NCBI RefSeq assembly: GCF_028751195.1
Contig: NZ_CP066784.1
Coordinates: forward strand, 4,774,001 to 4,838,000
Length of the DNA: 64,000 bases
Direction of reading: 5' to 3'
From: Alicyclobacillus sp. ALC3
GTDB taxonomy: Bacteria; Bacillota; Bacilli; Alicyclobacillales; Alicyclobacillaceae
In this document: positions 8,923 through 18,268 of the stretch, piece after piece
Numbering within the stretch: position 1 is the stretch's first letter
Layout of the letters: every line of letters starts with the position of its first letter
Program-made: the position numbers and the translations under genes
The notes under the pieces: generated by a model
Told to the model about the DNA's origin: nothing
The model's input: only the letters and a program-made list of their open reading frames with translations
The model's database searches: none

Positions 8923-9435
8923 ATGCGACTCCAGGTTCTGTTCGCGTTGCTGATTGGGGCGGGTGTCCTTCTGCTCGTGGGCCGGTCAATTTTTTCCCAG
9001 TGGCGAGGGGCGGACAAGGGTGTTCCTCTGCGCGGTAAATACCGTGCGGCGATGGAGTGGCTCGAAGGCAATGGATATCGGGTGCTTCGCGCGCGTGAGC
9101 GGTCCACGTGGGTAGGATACTACGGGGACCGCGAGTTTCAGAAGCAACTCATTGCAGACTTCATTGTTCGTCAAGGTGCGAAGACATATGCCGTAAAACT
9201 TGCCAGTTCCCGTGAAAAGGGTATCAGCGGCGCGAAACTGCGTGACAGCTGGTTCCCACTGTATGTGCTGTTCGGCGTGCAAGGGATTCTTCATATAGAC
9301 GTCGAACACGAAGTTGTCCAGGTCGTGGACTTTGACTTGAAGCCCCCGTCCCGAGTCGTTTGGGCTCGAGTCATAAACCGCTTTCTGTGGCTCCTGGGCG
9401 GTGCTTTACTGGCACTTGTGGTAATGCACGCGTGA
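8923..9435 (+). CDS. Hypothetical protein with terminal membrane segments
   Basis: A 170-residue protein with one hydrophobic segment at the N-terminus (about residues 5-22) and one at the C-terminus (about 150-168), enclosing a basic, soluble middle of roughly 120 residues. That arrangement suggests a loop between two membrane anchors. The ATG at 8923 is chosen for GGGGAGGT 7 bases upstream. I do not recognise the family. Its place between tlyA and nadK suggests cotranscription with the housekeeping block. Confidence 0.75.
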   Translation: MRLQVLFALLIGAGVLLLVGRSIFSQWRGADKGVPLRGKYRAAMEWLEGNGYRVLRARERSTWVGYYGDREFQKQLIADFIVRQGAKTYAVKLASSREKGISGAKLRDSWFPLYVLFGVQGILHIDVEHEVVQVVDFDLKPPSRVVWARVINRFLWLLGGALLALVVMHA

Positions 9436-9444
9436 AAGGGGGAT

Positions 9445-10311
9445 GTGTTGTTGCGAACCATAGCTCTTCTGCATAACCCGGCGAAATCGGGCGCCTTGCA
9501 GTTACGGAACAGAACAGAAGCGTTACTCACTGCCGCGGGAATTCGGACTCTGACGGCAGACACTGGCGCTGAGTTGTACGAGCGCGATTTTGCAAACGAG
9601 CAGGTTGAACTCACACTGGTCTTTGGCGGCGATGGGACTTTTTTAGGGGTGGCGCGTCGCCTGGCACCTTACGGCTTACCACTGCTCGGCATCAACGCCG
9701 GACACCTGGGCTTTCTGACAGAGGCAGAACCGGCGGACCTTGAAGACACAGTGAACAAAGTGGTCGAGCGGGAATACCAGCTTGAACAGAGGTTGATGAT
9801 TGAAGCTCAGGTCGTCCGGGGTGGGGAAGTGCAGGCCTGTCTGATCGGCCTAAACGACGCTGGAATCGGCAAGGGCGGCTTAGCGCGGATGGTCACAGTG
9901 GACGCGTACGTGGATGGGGTGTACCTGGATACCTACAGCGGCGACGGCGTGATTATATCGACACCGACTGGTTCAACGGCATACTCCCTCTCTGGTGGCG
10001 GTCCACTTGTGGTGCCACACCTAAACGTCATGCTCATCACGCCAATTTGCCCACACACACTGTTTTCGCGTCCATGCGTGATCAACGACACGCAAGTGGT
10101 CAGATTGGTAGTACACGCAAACCACGATGAGGTTGGACTCACCCTCGACGGGCAGGAAGGTTTTAAACTTGACCCGGGGGACGAGGTGTGGGTGCGGCGC
10201 TCCGCACACGTGACGACGCTCGTCAAATGGCACGGGCACCACTTTTTCGACGTCTTGCGGGACAAACTTCGTCACCCGGAAGTTGCGCCAGAACCGTATC
10301 GCCCTTCGTGA
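9445..10311 (+). CDS. nadK: NAD kinase
   Basis: About 288 residues with the NAD-kinase GGDGT motif (VFGGDGTFLGVARR), the following GINAGHLGFLTE, and the glycine-rich STPTGSTAYSLSGGGP. The enzyme phosphorylates NAD to NADP in the cytosol. The usual NE dipeptide of the substrate loop reads ND here (LNDAGIGKGG). The start is ambiguous: GTG at 9445 is very close to the AAAGGGGG site, so TTG at 9448 or 9451 may be used. Confidence 0.93.
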   Translation: MLLRTIALLHNPAKSGALQLRNRTEALLTAAGIRTLTADTGAELYERDFANEQVELTLVFGGDGTFLGVARRLAPYGLPLLGINAGHLGFLTEAEPADLEDTVNKVVEREYQLEQRLMIEAQVVRGGEVQACLIGLNDAGIGKGGLARMVTVDAYVDGVYLDTYSGDGVIISTPTGSTAYSLSGGGPLVVPHLNVMLITPICPHTLFSRPCVINDTQVVRLVVHANHDEVGLTLDGQEGFKLDPGDEVWVRRSAHVTTLVKWHGHHFFDVLRDKLRHPEVAPEPYRPS

Positions 10312-10344
10312 GGATGGCTGGGGATACACCTGGGAGGGACTCTC

Positions 10345-12057
10345 TTGCTTGTTGAGATTTCCATACAAAATTTTGCACTGATTGAGTCAGCGCGTTTGTC
10401 GTTTGGCACGGGGCTTACTGTATTCACAGGTGAAACGGGTGCCGGAAAGTCGATTTTGCTCGACGCGATTGGTTTGCTTCTTGGTGGGCGTGGGTCCGCC
10501 GATCTCATTCGCCATGGACAGAATCGCGCCCTTGTAGAAGGGCTATTTACCCTAGCGCACGGTGACAAGGGGTTGTCAGTCCGGGCACTGTGCGACTCCT
10601 ACGGGGTCGACGTCGAGGCGGCAGACGCAGAATTGGTCGTGAGTCGTGAGATCCACGCGAGTGGACGAACCGTTTGTAGAGTCAACGGTCGTATTACGAC
10701 CGTACAAATGTTGCGTGAAGTTGGTTTGCTACTTGTCGGACAACATGGGCAACATGAACATCAAGGATTGGTTGAAGCCAAGGAACAGCTTCGATTTTTG
10801 GATTTGTTTGGTCGCCATGATGTTCTGCTCGAACGTGTTCGTGCCAGCTATGACCAGTGGGACGCAGCAGAGGGCGCGTATCGAACGGCAACCCAGAACG
10901 AACAGGAGCGTATTCGTCGCCTCGACCTACTCAATTTTCAAATCGATGAAATCGCCAGTGCGCACCTTGTGGCAGGAGAAGAACAGGAACTTCAAGTTGT
11001 TCGGGGTAGGCTTCAGTATGCGGAGAAAATTGCTGAAGCGTTACGCGTGGCCGTGGAAGCTTTGGACGGAGGAGACGCCCGCAGCGGTGTCGGTACTCTC
11101 CTGTCTTCCGCAATTCGTGAAGTAGCTGCTGCGCGGGTGCATGACGACGAACTGCAATCCGTGTCGGAGTTGTTGGACACGGCTCAAGTGCATATTGATG
11201 AGGCGCTCCATAGCTTGTATCGGCACTTACAGCAGATCGATACGGACCCCACGAAATTAGACACGGTCGAAGTCAGGTTGGCTGAAATTCGGTCGCTTGA
11301 ACGAAAGTACGGCGCTACCGTCGAAGAAGTCTTGGATTTTTACAGCGCCTGCGTTGCCGAACGCGATGAGACTGTACATTACGAGGCGCATTTGGCCAAG
11401 TTGAGAGGGGCGGCCGATGATGCAATAAGGAAGCTCCGGGCGGACAGTGAGGCGTTACATAACGCCCGGCTTCAGGCTGCTTCGCATCTGGCACACGAGG
11501 TTGAGGGCGTGCTTCGAACGCTTACTCTTCCGAATGCTCGGTTGCACATCCAGCTAGAGGACCGTGTCAACTCCGATAAACAACTTCGGTTTGGGCCAAA
11601 CGGTACAGACGAAGTGACGTTTTTGTTTTCAGCTAACAAGGGAGAGCCACTGCGTCCGCTGTCGCGAATCGCCTCCGGGGGAGAATTGTCACGGACATTG
11701 TTAGCCTTGAAAGCGGTGCTGTCCGCAGTGGATGACGTGGAGACCATGATTTTCGATGAAATCGATGTCGGAGTCAGCGGTGCCGCTGCGCAGCAAATAG
11801 CGTTGCGCCTACAGCAACTTGGCCGTACAAGACAGGTCCTTTGTGTTACGCATTCCGCTCAGGTGGCGGCGGCAGGTGATTTGCACTACTGCATTGAAAA
11901 GACCGAAAGCACAGACTCCACCACGACTTCTGTCCAGGAGTTAGATGGGGCAGGACGTGTTGATGAGATCGCGCGACTTGTTGGCGGGCACATGTCAGGT
12001 GAAACTGCGACTGCACACGCCAAAGCGTTGTTGGCGGGGTTCCAAAACAGACAGTAG
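10345..12057 (+). CDS. recN: DNA repair protein RecN
   Basis: A 570-residue SMC-like ATPase: Walker A GETGAGKS near the N-terminus, a long central coiled coil, a signature ASGGELSR and Walker B MIFDEIDVGVSG near the C-terminus. RecN acts early at double-strand breaks. The TTG at 10345 has TGGGAGGGA at good spacing. It precedes spoIVB, the standard recN-spoIVB-spo0A order of endospore formers. Confidence 0.96.
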   Translation: MLVEISIQNFALIESARLSFGTGLTVFTGETGAGKSILLDAIGLLLGGRGSADLIRHGQNRALVEGLFTLAHGDKGLSVRALCDSYGVDVEAADAELVVSREIHASGRTVCRVNGRITTVQMLREVGLLLVGQHGQHEHQGLVEAKEQLRFLDLFGRHDVLLERVRASYDQWDAAEGAYRTATQNEQERIRRLDLLNFQIDEIASAHLVAGEEQELQVVRGRLQYAEKIAEALRVAVEALDGGDARSGVGTLLSSAIREVAAARVHDDELQSVSELLDTAQVHIDEALHSLYRHLQQIDTDPTKLDTVEVRLAEIRSLERKYGATVEEVLDFYSACVAERDETVHYEAHLAKLRGAADDAIRKLRADSEALHNARLQAASHLAHEVEGVLRTLTLPNARLHIQLEDRVNSDKQLRFGPNGTDEVTFLFSANKGEPLRPLSRIASGGELSRTLLALKAVLSAVDDVETMIFDEIDVGVSGAAAQQIALRLQQLGRTRQVLCVTHSAQVAAAGDLHYCIEKTESTDSTTTSVQELDGAGRVDEIARLVGGHMSGETATAHAKALLAGFQNRQ

Positions 12058-12175
12058 CCGACTCGGACAGCGGTCGGCAGGCTGCTGTGGCATGTTTTGC
12101 GCAACATAATGACGGCCCTGCGGGGTACCTTACTAGCACACGTTTCTGGGAGGTGCACGCAAAGGGGGGCCGATC

Positions 12176-13549
12176 ATGCAGAAACACGGGTTTAGTAAAC
12201 ATCTGCGAGTTGCCTTTGCGGTACTGTGCAGCTGTTTGGTGTTGTGTCCGCCAGTGCGACACTTGGCTGAAATGCCGGCAGACGTCGATTTGCCATTAGG
12301 GCAGTCGACGCAGATTCCGGTCGGCGTTCCGTTGCAGGTTCGAACGGATTCCTCTCTGCACCATGTCATTCGAGTGAAACCAATGAACGACACAGAACAC
12401 GACGGGACCGCGATCACGGTACTGTCGACAGACTTGGGCGATGCCGACGTCAAGACGCGTCTGTTTGGTGTGATTCCCTGGAAAACGGTTCGCGTTCATG
12501 TCGTTCCTGAAGACCATGTTTTTGTCGGTGGTCAGTCAATTGGAGTTAACCTACACTCCAATGGCGTCATGGTGGTTGGCTTCCAACCCATTGCCGGTAA
12601 ACGCTCTCCTAGCGCTGCCGCTCACCTGCAACTGGGCGATGTGATTGTCCGTGTCAGTGGACACGCCGTTCACAGCAGCGAGGACCTCGTTCGGCTTGTC
12701 CAGGCAAGTACAGGGGTGCTACACATGGAAGTGCTTCGTCACAGTGCTTCGCTCAAACTCAGTGTACTTCCCGAGCGAGATGAACTTGGGTCTCTTCATC
12801 TAGGGCTGTATGTTCGAGACAAGGCTGCAGGTGTCGGTACCTTGACGTTCTATGAACCACAGCATCATCGTTTTGGCGCACTTGGGCACGTTATCGCTGA
12901 TGCAGATACCGGCCAACCCATTGTTGGAACGGGAAATATTTACGAAGCAGACGTAACGGGAATGGTGAAAGGTCGCGCAGGTCAACCAGGTGAGAAACGT
13001 GGCCGTTTTCGACCCAGCGACACGTCACTTGGGCGAATTGAAGAAAATACAGACTTTGGTGTATTCGGATCGATGGACAACATGCCACCGGACAGCCTAC
13101 TGAGCCGAGAATTGCCGGTTGCCTTGCCAAGCCAAGTTCAGGACGGGCCTGCAGAGCTTTGGACTGTCCTCCACGGACGGCGCGTCCAGGCGTTCTCTGT
13201 TGAAATTGAAACCCGCCAGCAGCAAGACAAACCGACAACCAAAAGTATGGTGGTCCATGTTACGGATCCGCGATTGCTGAAGGAGTCGGGAGGAATCGTA
13301 CAAGGCATGAGTGGAAGCCCATTGGTACAAAACGGCCGATTAATCGGCGCTGTGACTCATGTCTTTGTGTCGGATCCCACCCGGGGGTACGGAGTGTACG
13401 CAGAGTGGATGTTGCGGGAGGCTGAATCTCCGGAGGAGCAGGCAGGCGAGAGTCGCGGCCATTTGTCGAAAACTGTCGGATTGCACGAACTAAACGCGAA
13501 AACTATTCAGTCATTTTTGGCAGGACATACCCACGGATCGTCGAATTGA
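12176..13549 (+). CDS. spoIVB: SpoIVB serine peptidase
   Basis: A 457-residue secreted or membrane-tethered protein with an N-terminal hydrophobic segment, a PDZ domain (about residues 120-205) and a C-terminal S55 peptidase domain. The nucleophile serine is in GMSGSPLVQNGRLIGAVTH. SpoIVB is secreted from the forespore across the inner membrane and triggers processing of pro-sigma-K by SpoIVFB. It lies directly upstream of spo0A. Confidence 0.95.
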   Translation: MQKHGFSKHLRVAFAVLCSCLVLCPPVRHLAEMPADVDLPLGQSTQIPVGVPLQVRTDSSLHHVIRVKPMNDTEHDGTAITVLSTDLGDADVKTRLFGVIPWKTVRVHVVPEDHVFVGGQSIGVNLHSNGVMVVGFQPIAGKRSPSAAAHLQLGDVIVRVSGHAVHSSEDLVRLVQASTGVLHMEVLRHSASLKLSVLPERDELGSLHLGLYVRDKAAGVGTLTFYEPQHHRFGALGHVIADADTGQPIVGTGNIYEADVTGMVKGRAGQPGEKRGRFRPSDTSLGRIEENTDFGVFGSMDNMPPDSLLSRELPVALPSQVQDGPAELWTVLHGRRVQAFSVEIETRQQQDKPTTKSMVVHVTDPRLLKESGGIVQGMSGSPLVQNGRLIGAVTHVFVSDPTRGYGVYAEWMLREAESPEEQAGESRGHLSKTVGLHELNAKTIQSFLAGHTHGSSN

Positions 13550-13590
13550 TAACAAGCGTCGAATCGATTTGAACGTGGGGGGATTGTCCA

Positions 13591-14382
13591 GTGTCAGCTT
13601 TGCGTGTCCTCATAGCGGACGATAACAGGGAGTTTGCAGAAGTGCTTGCCGAATTTATTAGCTCCCAAACTGATATGGTGCTTGCTGGTGTAGCTTATAA
13701 CGGTACTGATGTTCTAGCGCTCGTCAAAGAACAACGCCCAGATGTACTGATTCTCGACATTATTATGCCTGTACTTGACGGGCTGACGACACTGGAGCGC
13801 TTGGCCGAACTGGACATCCCAATGCCAAAAGTGATCATGCTTACAGCGTTTGGTCAAGACCATGTTACGCGCCGAGCAGTCGAACTCGGCGTCTCCTACT
13901 TCATTCTCAAGCCGTTTGACATGCCAGTACTTGCAGAGCGAATTCGCCAAGTGACTGGTGAACAGCAAGCTGCAACCACGTCCGTCTCAGGGTCCATGCC
14001 AGCAAATGTCGTTTCATACCCGAGCAAACGCACCATTGATGCCGCGATCACGCAGATTATTCACGAAATTGGTGTGCCGGCACACATCAAGGGTTATCAC
14101 TATCTCCGCGAAGCCATTGGCATCGTTTTTGAAGATGTCGAAATCCTCGGCTCTATCACGAAAGTCCTGTACCCTCGAATTGCTGAACGCTTTAAAACGA
14201 CCCCGTCCCGTGTGGAGCGTGCAATTCGTCACTCCATCGAAGTGGCTTGGGGACGAGGTAACATGGACGCAATTCGAAATGTGTTCGGGTACACTGTCAG
14301 CGTATCGAAGACAAAACCGACAAACTCAGAGTTTATTGCCATGATTGCAGACCGCTTGCGGATTGAACATCGTGTGAGCTGA
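13591..14382 (+). CDS. spo0A: Stage 0 sporulation response regulator Spo0A
   Basis: A 263-residue response regulator. The receiver domain holds the acidic pair in ADDNREF, the phospho-acceptor aspartate in LILDIIMPVLDG and the conserved lysine in FILKPFD. The C-terminal DNA-binding domain carries HEIGVPAHIKGYHYLREAI and RVERAIRHSIEVAWGRG, close to invariant in Spo0A. It is the master switch for entry into sporulation. The start is a GTG after GGGGGGAT. Confidence 0.98.
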   Translation: MSALRVLIADDNREFAEVLAEFISSQTDMVLAGVAYNGTDVLALVKEQRPDVLILDIIMPVLDGLTTLERLAELDIPMPKVIMLTAFGQDHVTRRAVELGVSYFILKPFDMPVLAERIRQVTGEQQAATTSVSGSMPANVVSYPSKRTIDAAITQIIHEIGVPAHIKGYHYLREAIGIVFEDVEILGSITKVLYPRIAERFKTTPSRVERAIRHSIEVAWGRGNMDAIRNVFGYTVSVSKTKPTNSEFIAMIADRLRIEHRVS

Positions 14383-14471
14383 GCCTGACAGGTCCAGGTC
14401 TAGGGGATATTTGAGGGTTTAGATTGGCCACAGCTGGTTTCTTCTCAGGGGGTGTCAGTGTCTTTACCAGC

Positions 14472-14500
14472 AAAACCACGACCGCATGGTCGTGGTTTTT
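14472..14500 (+). terminator. Rho-independent terminator after spo0A; intron insertion site
   Basis: A perfect 12-bp stem (14472-14483 pairing with 14488-14499) closes a GCAT loop, and the 3' arm runs into a T tract. It ends four bases before the first group II intron, so it both terminates spo0A transcription and provides the hairpin target favoured by class C introns. Confidence 0.92.
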
Positions 14501-14504
14501 CGAT

Positions 14505-16386
14505 GTACGCCCGGCACGGGCGGTTTCTATAGGGTGAAAGTCCCGAGCGGGGGTTGGTGACATACCTACCGTTAGCCAAGAGCAAGGGTGTCTGTCGCGA
14601 GGCGGAATCTGAAGGAAGCTGGAGGCAAACTCTCGACCCGAGGTACACGAATCGCATTTGAGGCTGTGACAGTCGGATGAGTTGCCATTACACAACGAAG
14701 TCCGAAGTCACCAAGGGCTGTTGCAGTACACTGCGGCGGGTGCATGAGAGGAAAGGAACCGTTCTTATCCGGGGAGGCTTGTCCGATACGCCAGTAAATC
14801 TGGTAACCGCTACCGGGAGGTGGCGCTGAACGGGCAGGAGTCAGCAGAGGCCATAGTACACCGACAAGCGCTTGACGGTGGAAGGGCCGAACATGAAACG
14901 AGGATGGACTGGATGCGTTCGTACGACGAGCAAAGACAGCAGAATACCCCGCAAGGGGCCTCCGTCCAGAAGGTAGCGGTGAAGCCGCGAGAGGCTGGAG
15001 AGCGAGGGCCGAGTTCGTCGTCGGCACAAGGACAGACCCCATCCTGCGAAGACGGTACCACCTTGCTGGAAGAGGCGTTGCAGCGAGAGAACATGCTGCG
15101 GGCCTTGTACCGAGTCGAGTCGAACAAGGGAGCGCCGGGCGTGGACGGAGTAACGGTAGAACAACTACGGTCGTACGTCCAGACGCACTGGGCTGACATT
15201 CGTCAGCAGCTGTTCATGGGAACCTACAAGCCTCAACCTGTCAGGCGGGTCGAGATTCCGAAACCCGGAGGCGGGCAGAGGAAGTTGGGGATTCCGGCCG
15301 TGGTCGATCGACTCATCCAGCAAGCACTTCTCCAGGTGCTTAACCCAATCTTCGACCCAACGTTCTCACCGAGTAGCTTTGGATTTCGTCCGGGCCACAG
15401 AGCCCAGGACGCGGTGCTCAAAGCACAGGAGTACATCCGAGAAGGGTACGCATGGACGGTCGATATGGACTTGGCCGCGTTCTTTGACCGCGTCAACCAC
15501 GACATGCTTATGGCACGTGTGGCACGAAAGGTGAAGGACAAGCGAGTTCTCAGGCTGATTCGCGCGTACCTGAACGCAGGTGTACTGGAGAACGGAGTCG
15601 TGGTAAGGAACGAGGAAGGCACACCGCAAGGTGGGCCACTCAGCCCGCTTTTGGCGAACATCCTGCTGGACGACTTCGACCGAGAACTCACGAAACGCGG
15701 ACATAAGTTCGTCCGCTACGCGGACGACTGCAATGTTTACGTGAAGTCGCGCAGAGCCGGGGAGCGAGTAATGGCCTCACTGACGAAGTACCTGGAAGAA
15801 GGACTGAAACTCAAGGTGAATCGAGAGAAGAGTGCCGTAGACCGACCACAGAAACGAAAGTTTCTTGGGTTCAGCTTTCTCTATGGGGAGCAGGCTCCGA
15901 TTCGACTGGCCGAGAAGTCCATCGAGCGATTCAAGGACAGGGTGCGCCAGATAACAAGTCGAACACGGAGCATGTCGCTGTCCGAGCGAATCCGACGACT
16001 CAACACCTACATGATGGGCTGGGTTGCGTACTTTCGACTTGCACAGATGAAGCAACATTGCGACCGATTTGACGAGTGGATACGCAGAAGGCTGAGGATG
16101 TGCATTTGGAAGCAGTGGAAGCGGATAAAGACCCGCTATACGAAGCTCCGCGCACTCGGACAGCCAGAATGGGTAGTCCACATGATGGCGAACTCGCGCC
16201 GCGGACCATGGCTGATGGCGAAGAACCTGAACCAGGCCATGAACAAGGCGTACTTTGAAGCGCTAGGTCTGAGGAGTCTTCAGGAGAGGTATTTACAACT
16301 TCGTGGTGTTTCATGAACCGCCGTATGCGGACCCGCATGTACGGTGGTGTGAGAGGTCGGGGGCTAGGCGCCCCCTCCTACTCGAT
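14505..16386 (+). mobile_element. Group II intron, class C type, copy 1 of 3
   Basis: 1,882 bases from GTACGC to CTCGAT. Domain V lies just behind the intron protein (about 16314-16352), with a CGC catalytic triad paired to GUG, a version typical of class C. Domain VI has a clear bulged A (16380) seven bases from the end, and the intron ends in AT, matching the AY rule. The 5' end reads GTACG instead of consensus GTGYG. Insertion directly behind a terminator hairpin is the class C habit. Relative to copy 2 it differs at 14593 (T/C), 15275 (G/A) and 15296 (G/C) in the parts I compared. Confidence 0.93.
14904..16316 (+). CDS. ltrA: Group II intron-encoded reverse transcriptase/maturase, copy 1
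   Basis: A reverse transcriptase/maturase of about 470 residues lying in domain IV of the intron. It has the RT blocks GAPGVDGVTVEQL, PGGGQRKLGIPAVVDR, VDMDLAAFFDRVNHD, GTPQGGPLSPLLANI and the catalytic YADD (codons at 15717-15728), then a maturase (X) domain. There is no obvious HNH endonuclease, as expected for class C. The ATG at 14904 (or 14913) is preferred over the GTG at 14820, which lies in ribozyme sequence. The protein is intact and should assist splicing and retrohoming. Confidence 0.92.
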   Translation: MDWMRSYDEQRQQNTPQGASVQKVAVKPREAGERGPSSSSAQGQTPSCEDGTTLLEEALQRENMLRALYRVESNKGAPGVDGVTVEQLRSYVQTHWADIRQQLFMGTYKPQPVRRVEIPKPGGGQRKLGIPAVVDRLIQQALLQVLNPIFDPTFSPSSFGFRPGHRAQDAVLKAQEYIREGYAWTVDMDLAAFFDRVNHDMLMARVARKVKDKRVLRLIRAYLNAGVLENGVVVRNEEGTPQGGPLSPLLANILLDDFDRELTKRGHKFVRYADDCNVYVKSRRAGERVMASLTKYLEEGLKLKVNREKSAVDRPQKRKFLGFSFLYGEQAPIRLAEKSIERFKDRVRQITSRTRSMSLSERIRRLNTYMMGWVAYFRLAQMKQHCDRFDEWIRRRLRMCIWKQWKRIKTRYTKLRALGQPEWVVHMMANSRRGPWLMAKNLNQAMNKAYFEALGLRSLQERYLQLRGVS

Positions 16387-18268
16387 GTACGCCCGGCACG
16401 GGCGGTTTCTATAGGGTGAAAGTCCCGAGCGGGGGTTGGTGACATACCTACCGTTAGCCAAGAGCAAGGGTGTCCGTCGCGAGGCGGAATCTGAAGGAAG
16501 CTGGAGGCAAACTCTCGACCCGAGGTACACGAATCGCATTTGAGGCTGTGACAGTCGGATGAGTTGCCATTACACAACGAAGTCCGAAGTCACCAAGGGC
16601 TGTTGCAGTACACTGCGGCGGGTGCATGAGAGGAAAGGAACCGTTCTTATCCGGGGAGGCTTGTCCGATACGCCAGTAAATCTGGTAACCGCTACCGGGA
16701 GGTGGCGCTGAACGGGCAGGAGTCAGCAGAGGCCATAGTACACCGACAAGCGCTTGACGGTGGAAGGGCCGAACATGAAACGAGGATGGACTGGATGCGT
16801 TCGTACGACGAGCAAAGACAGCAGAATACCCCGCAAGGGGCCTCCGTCCAGAAGGTAGCGGTGAAGCCGCGAGAGGCTGGAGAGCGAGGGCCGAGTTCGT
16901 CGTCGGCACAAGGACAGACCCCATCCTGCGAAGACGGTACCACCTTGCTGGAAGAGGCGTTGCAGCGAGAGAACATGCTGCGGGCCTTGTACCGAGTCGA
17001 GTCGAACAAGGGAGCGCCGGGCGTGGACGGAGTAACGGTAGAACAACTACGGTCGTACGTCCAGACGCACTGGGCTGACATTCGTCAGCAGCTGTTCATG
17101 GGAACCTACAAGCCTCAACCTGTCAGGCGGGTCGAGATTCCGAAACCCGGAGGCGGACAGAGGAAGTTGGGGATTCCCGCCGTGGTCGATCGACTCATCC
17201 AGCAAGCACTTCTCCAGGTGCTTAACCCAATCTTCGACCCAACGTTCTCACCGAGTAGCTTTGGATTTCGTCCGGGCCACAGAGCCCAGGACGCGGTGCT
17301 CAAAGCACAGGAGTACATCCGAGAAGGGTACGCATGGACGGTCGATATGGACTTGGCCGCGTTCTTTGACCGCGTCAACCACGACATGCTTATGGCACGT
17401 GTGGCACGAAAGGTGAAGGACAAGCGAGTTCTCAGGCTGATTCGCGCGTACCTGAACGCAGGTGTACTGGAGAACGGAGTCGTGGTAAGGAACGAGGAAG
17501 GCACACCGCAAGGTGGGCCACTCAGCCCGCTTTTGGCGAACATCCTGCTGGACGACTTCGACCGAGAACTCACGAAACGCGGACATAAGTTCGTCCGCTA
17601 CGCGGACGACTGCAATGTTTACGTGAAGTCGCGCAGAGCCGGGGAGCGAGTAATGGCCTCACTGACGAAGTACCTGGAAGAAGGACTGAAACTCAAGGTG
17701 AATCGAGAGAAGAGTGCCGTAGACCGACCACAGAAACGAAAGTTTCTTGGGTTCAGCTTTCTCTATGGGGAGCAGGCTCCGATTCGACTGGCCGAGAAGT
17801 CCATCGAGCGATTCAAGGACAGGGTGCGCCAGATAACAAGTCGAACACGGAGCATGTCGCTGTCCGAGCGAATCCGACGACTCAACACCTACATGATGGG
17901 CTGGGTTGCGTACTTTCGACTTGCACAGATGAAGCAACATTGCGACCGATTTGACGAGTGGATACGCAGAAGGCTGAGGATGTGCATTTGGAAGCAGTGG
18001 AAGCGGATAAAGACCCGCTATACGAAGCTCCGCGCACTCGGACAGCCAGAATGGGTAGTCCACATGATGGCGAACTCGCGCCGCGGACCATGGCTGATGG
18101 CGAAGAACCTGAACCAGGCCATGAACAAGGCGTACTTTGAAGCGCTAGGTCTGAGGAGTCTTCAGGAGAGGTATTTACAACTTCGTGGTGTTTCATGAAC
18201 CGCCGTATGCGGACCCGCATGTACGGTGGTGTGAGAGGTCGGGGGCTAGGCGCCCCCTCCTACTCGAT
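16387..18268 (+). mobile_element. Group II intron, class C type, copy 2 of 3
   Basis: Starts at the base directly after copy 1 and has the same 1,882-base length. Its 5' flank is therefore the 3' end of copy 1 (CTCGAT), which resembles the original 5' exon (TTCGAT) behind the spo0A terminator. In the stretches compared it shares 17157 A and 17178 C with copy 3, so copies 2 and 3 look closest to each other in the 5' half. Confidence 0.93.
16786..18198 (+). CDS. ltrA: Group II intron-encoded reverse transcriptase/maturase, copy 2
   Basis: Translation is identical to copy 1; the nucleotide differences seen in the coding part are silent. All RT blocks and YADD are intact. Start chosen as for copy 1 (ATG at 16786). 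Confidence 0.92.
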   Translation: MDWMRSYDEQRQQNTPQGASVQKVAVKPREAGERGPSSSSAQGQTPSCEDGTTLLEEALQRENMLRALYRVESNKGAPGVDGVTVEQLRSYVQTHWADIRQQLFMGTYKPQPVRRVEIPKPGGGQRKLGIPAVVDRLIQQALLQVLNPIFDPTFSPSSFGFRPGHRAQDAVLKAQEYIREGYAWTVDMDLAAFFDRVNHDMLMARVARKVKDKRVLRLIRAYLNAGVLENGVVVRNEEGTPQGGPLSPLLANILLDDFDRELTKRGHKFVRYADDCNVYVKSRRAGERVMASLTKYLEEGLKLKVNREKSAVDRPQKRKFLGFSFLYGEQAPIRLAEKSIERFKDRVRQITSRTRSMSLSERIRRLNTYMMGWVAYFRLAQMKQHCDRFDEWIRRRLRMCIWKQWKRIKTRYTKLRALGQPEWVVHMMANSRRGPWLMAKNLNQAMNKAYFEALGLRSLQERYLQLRGVS

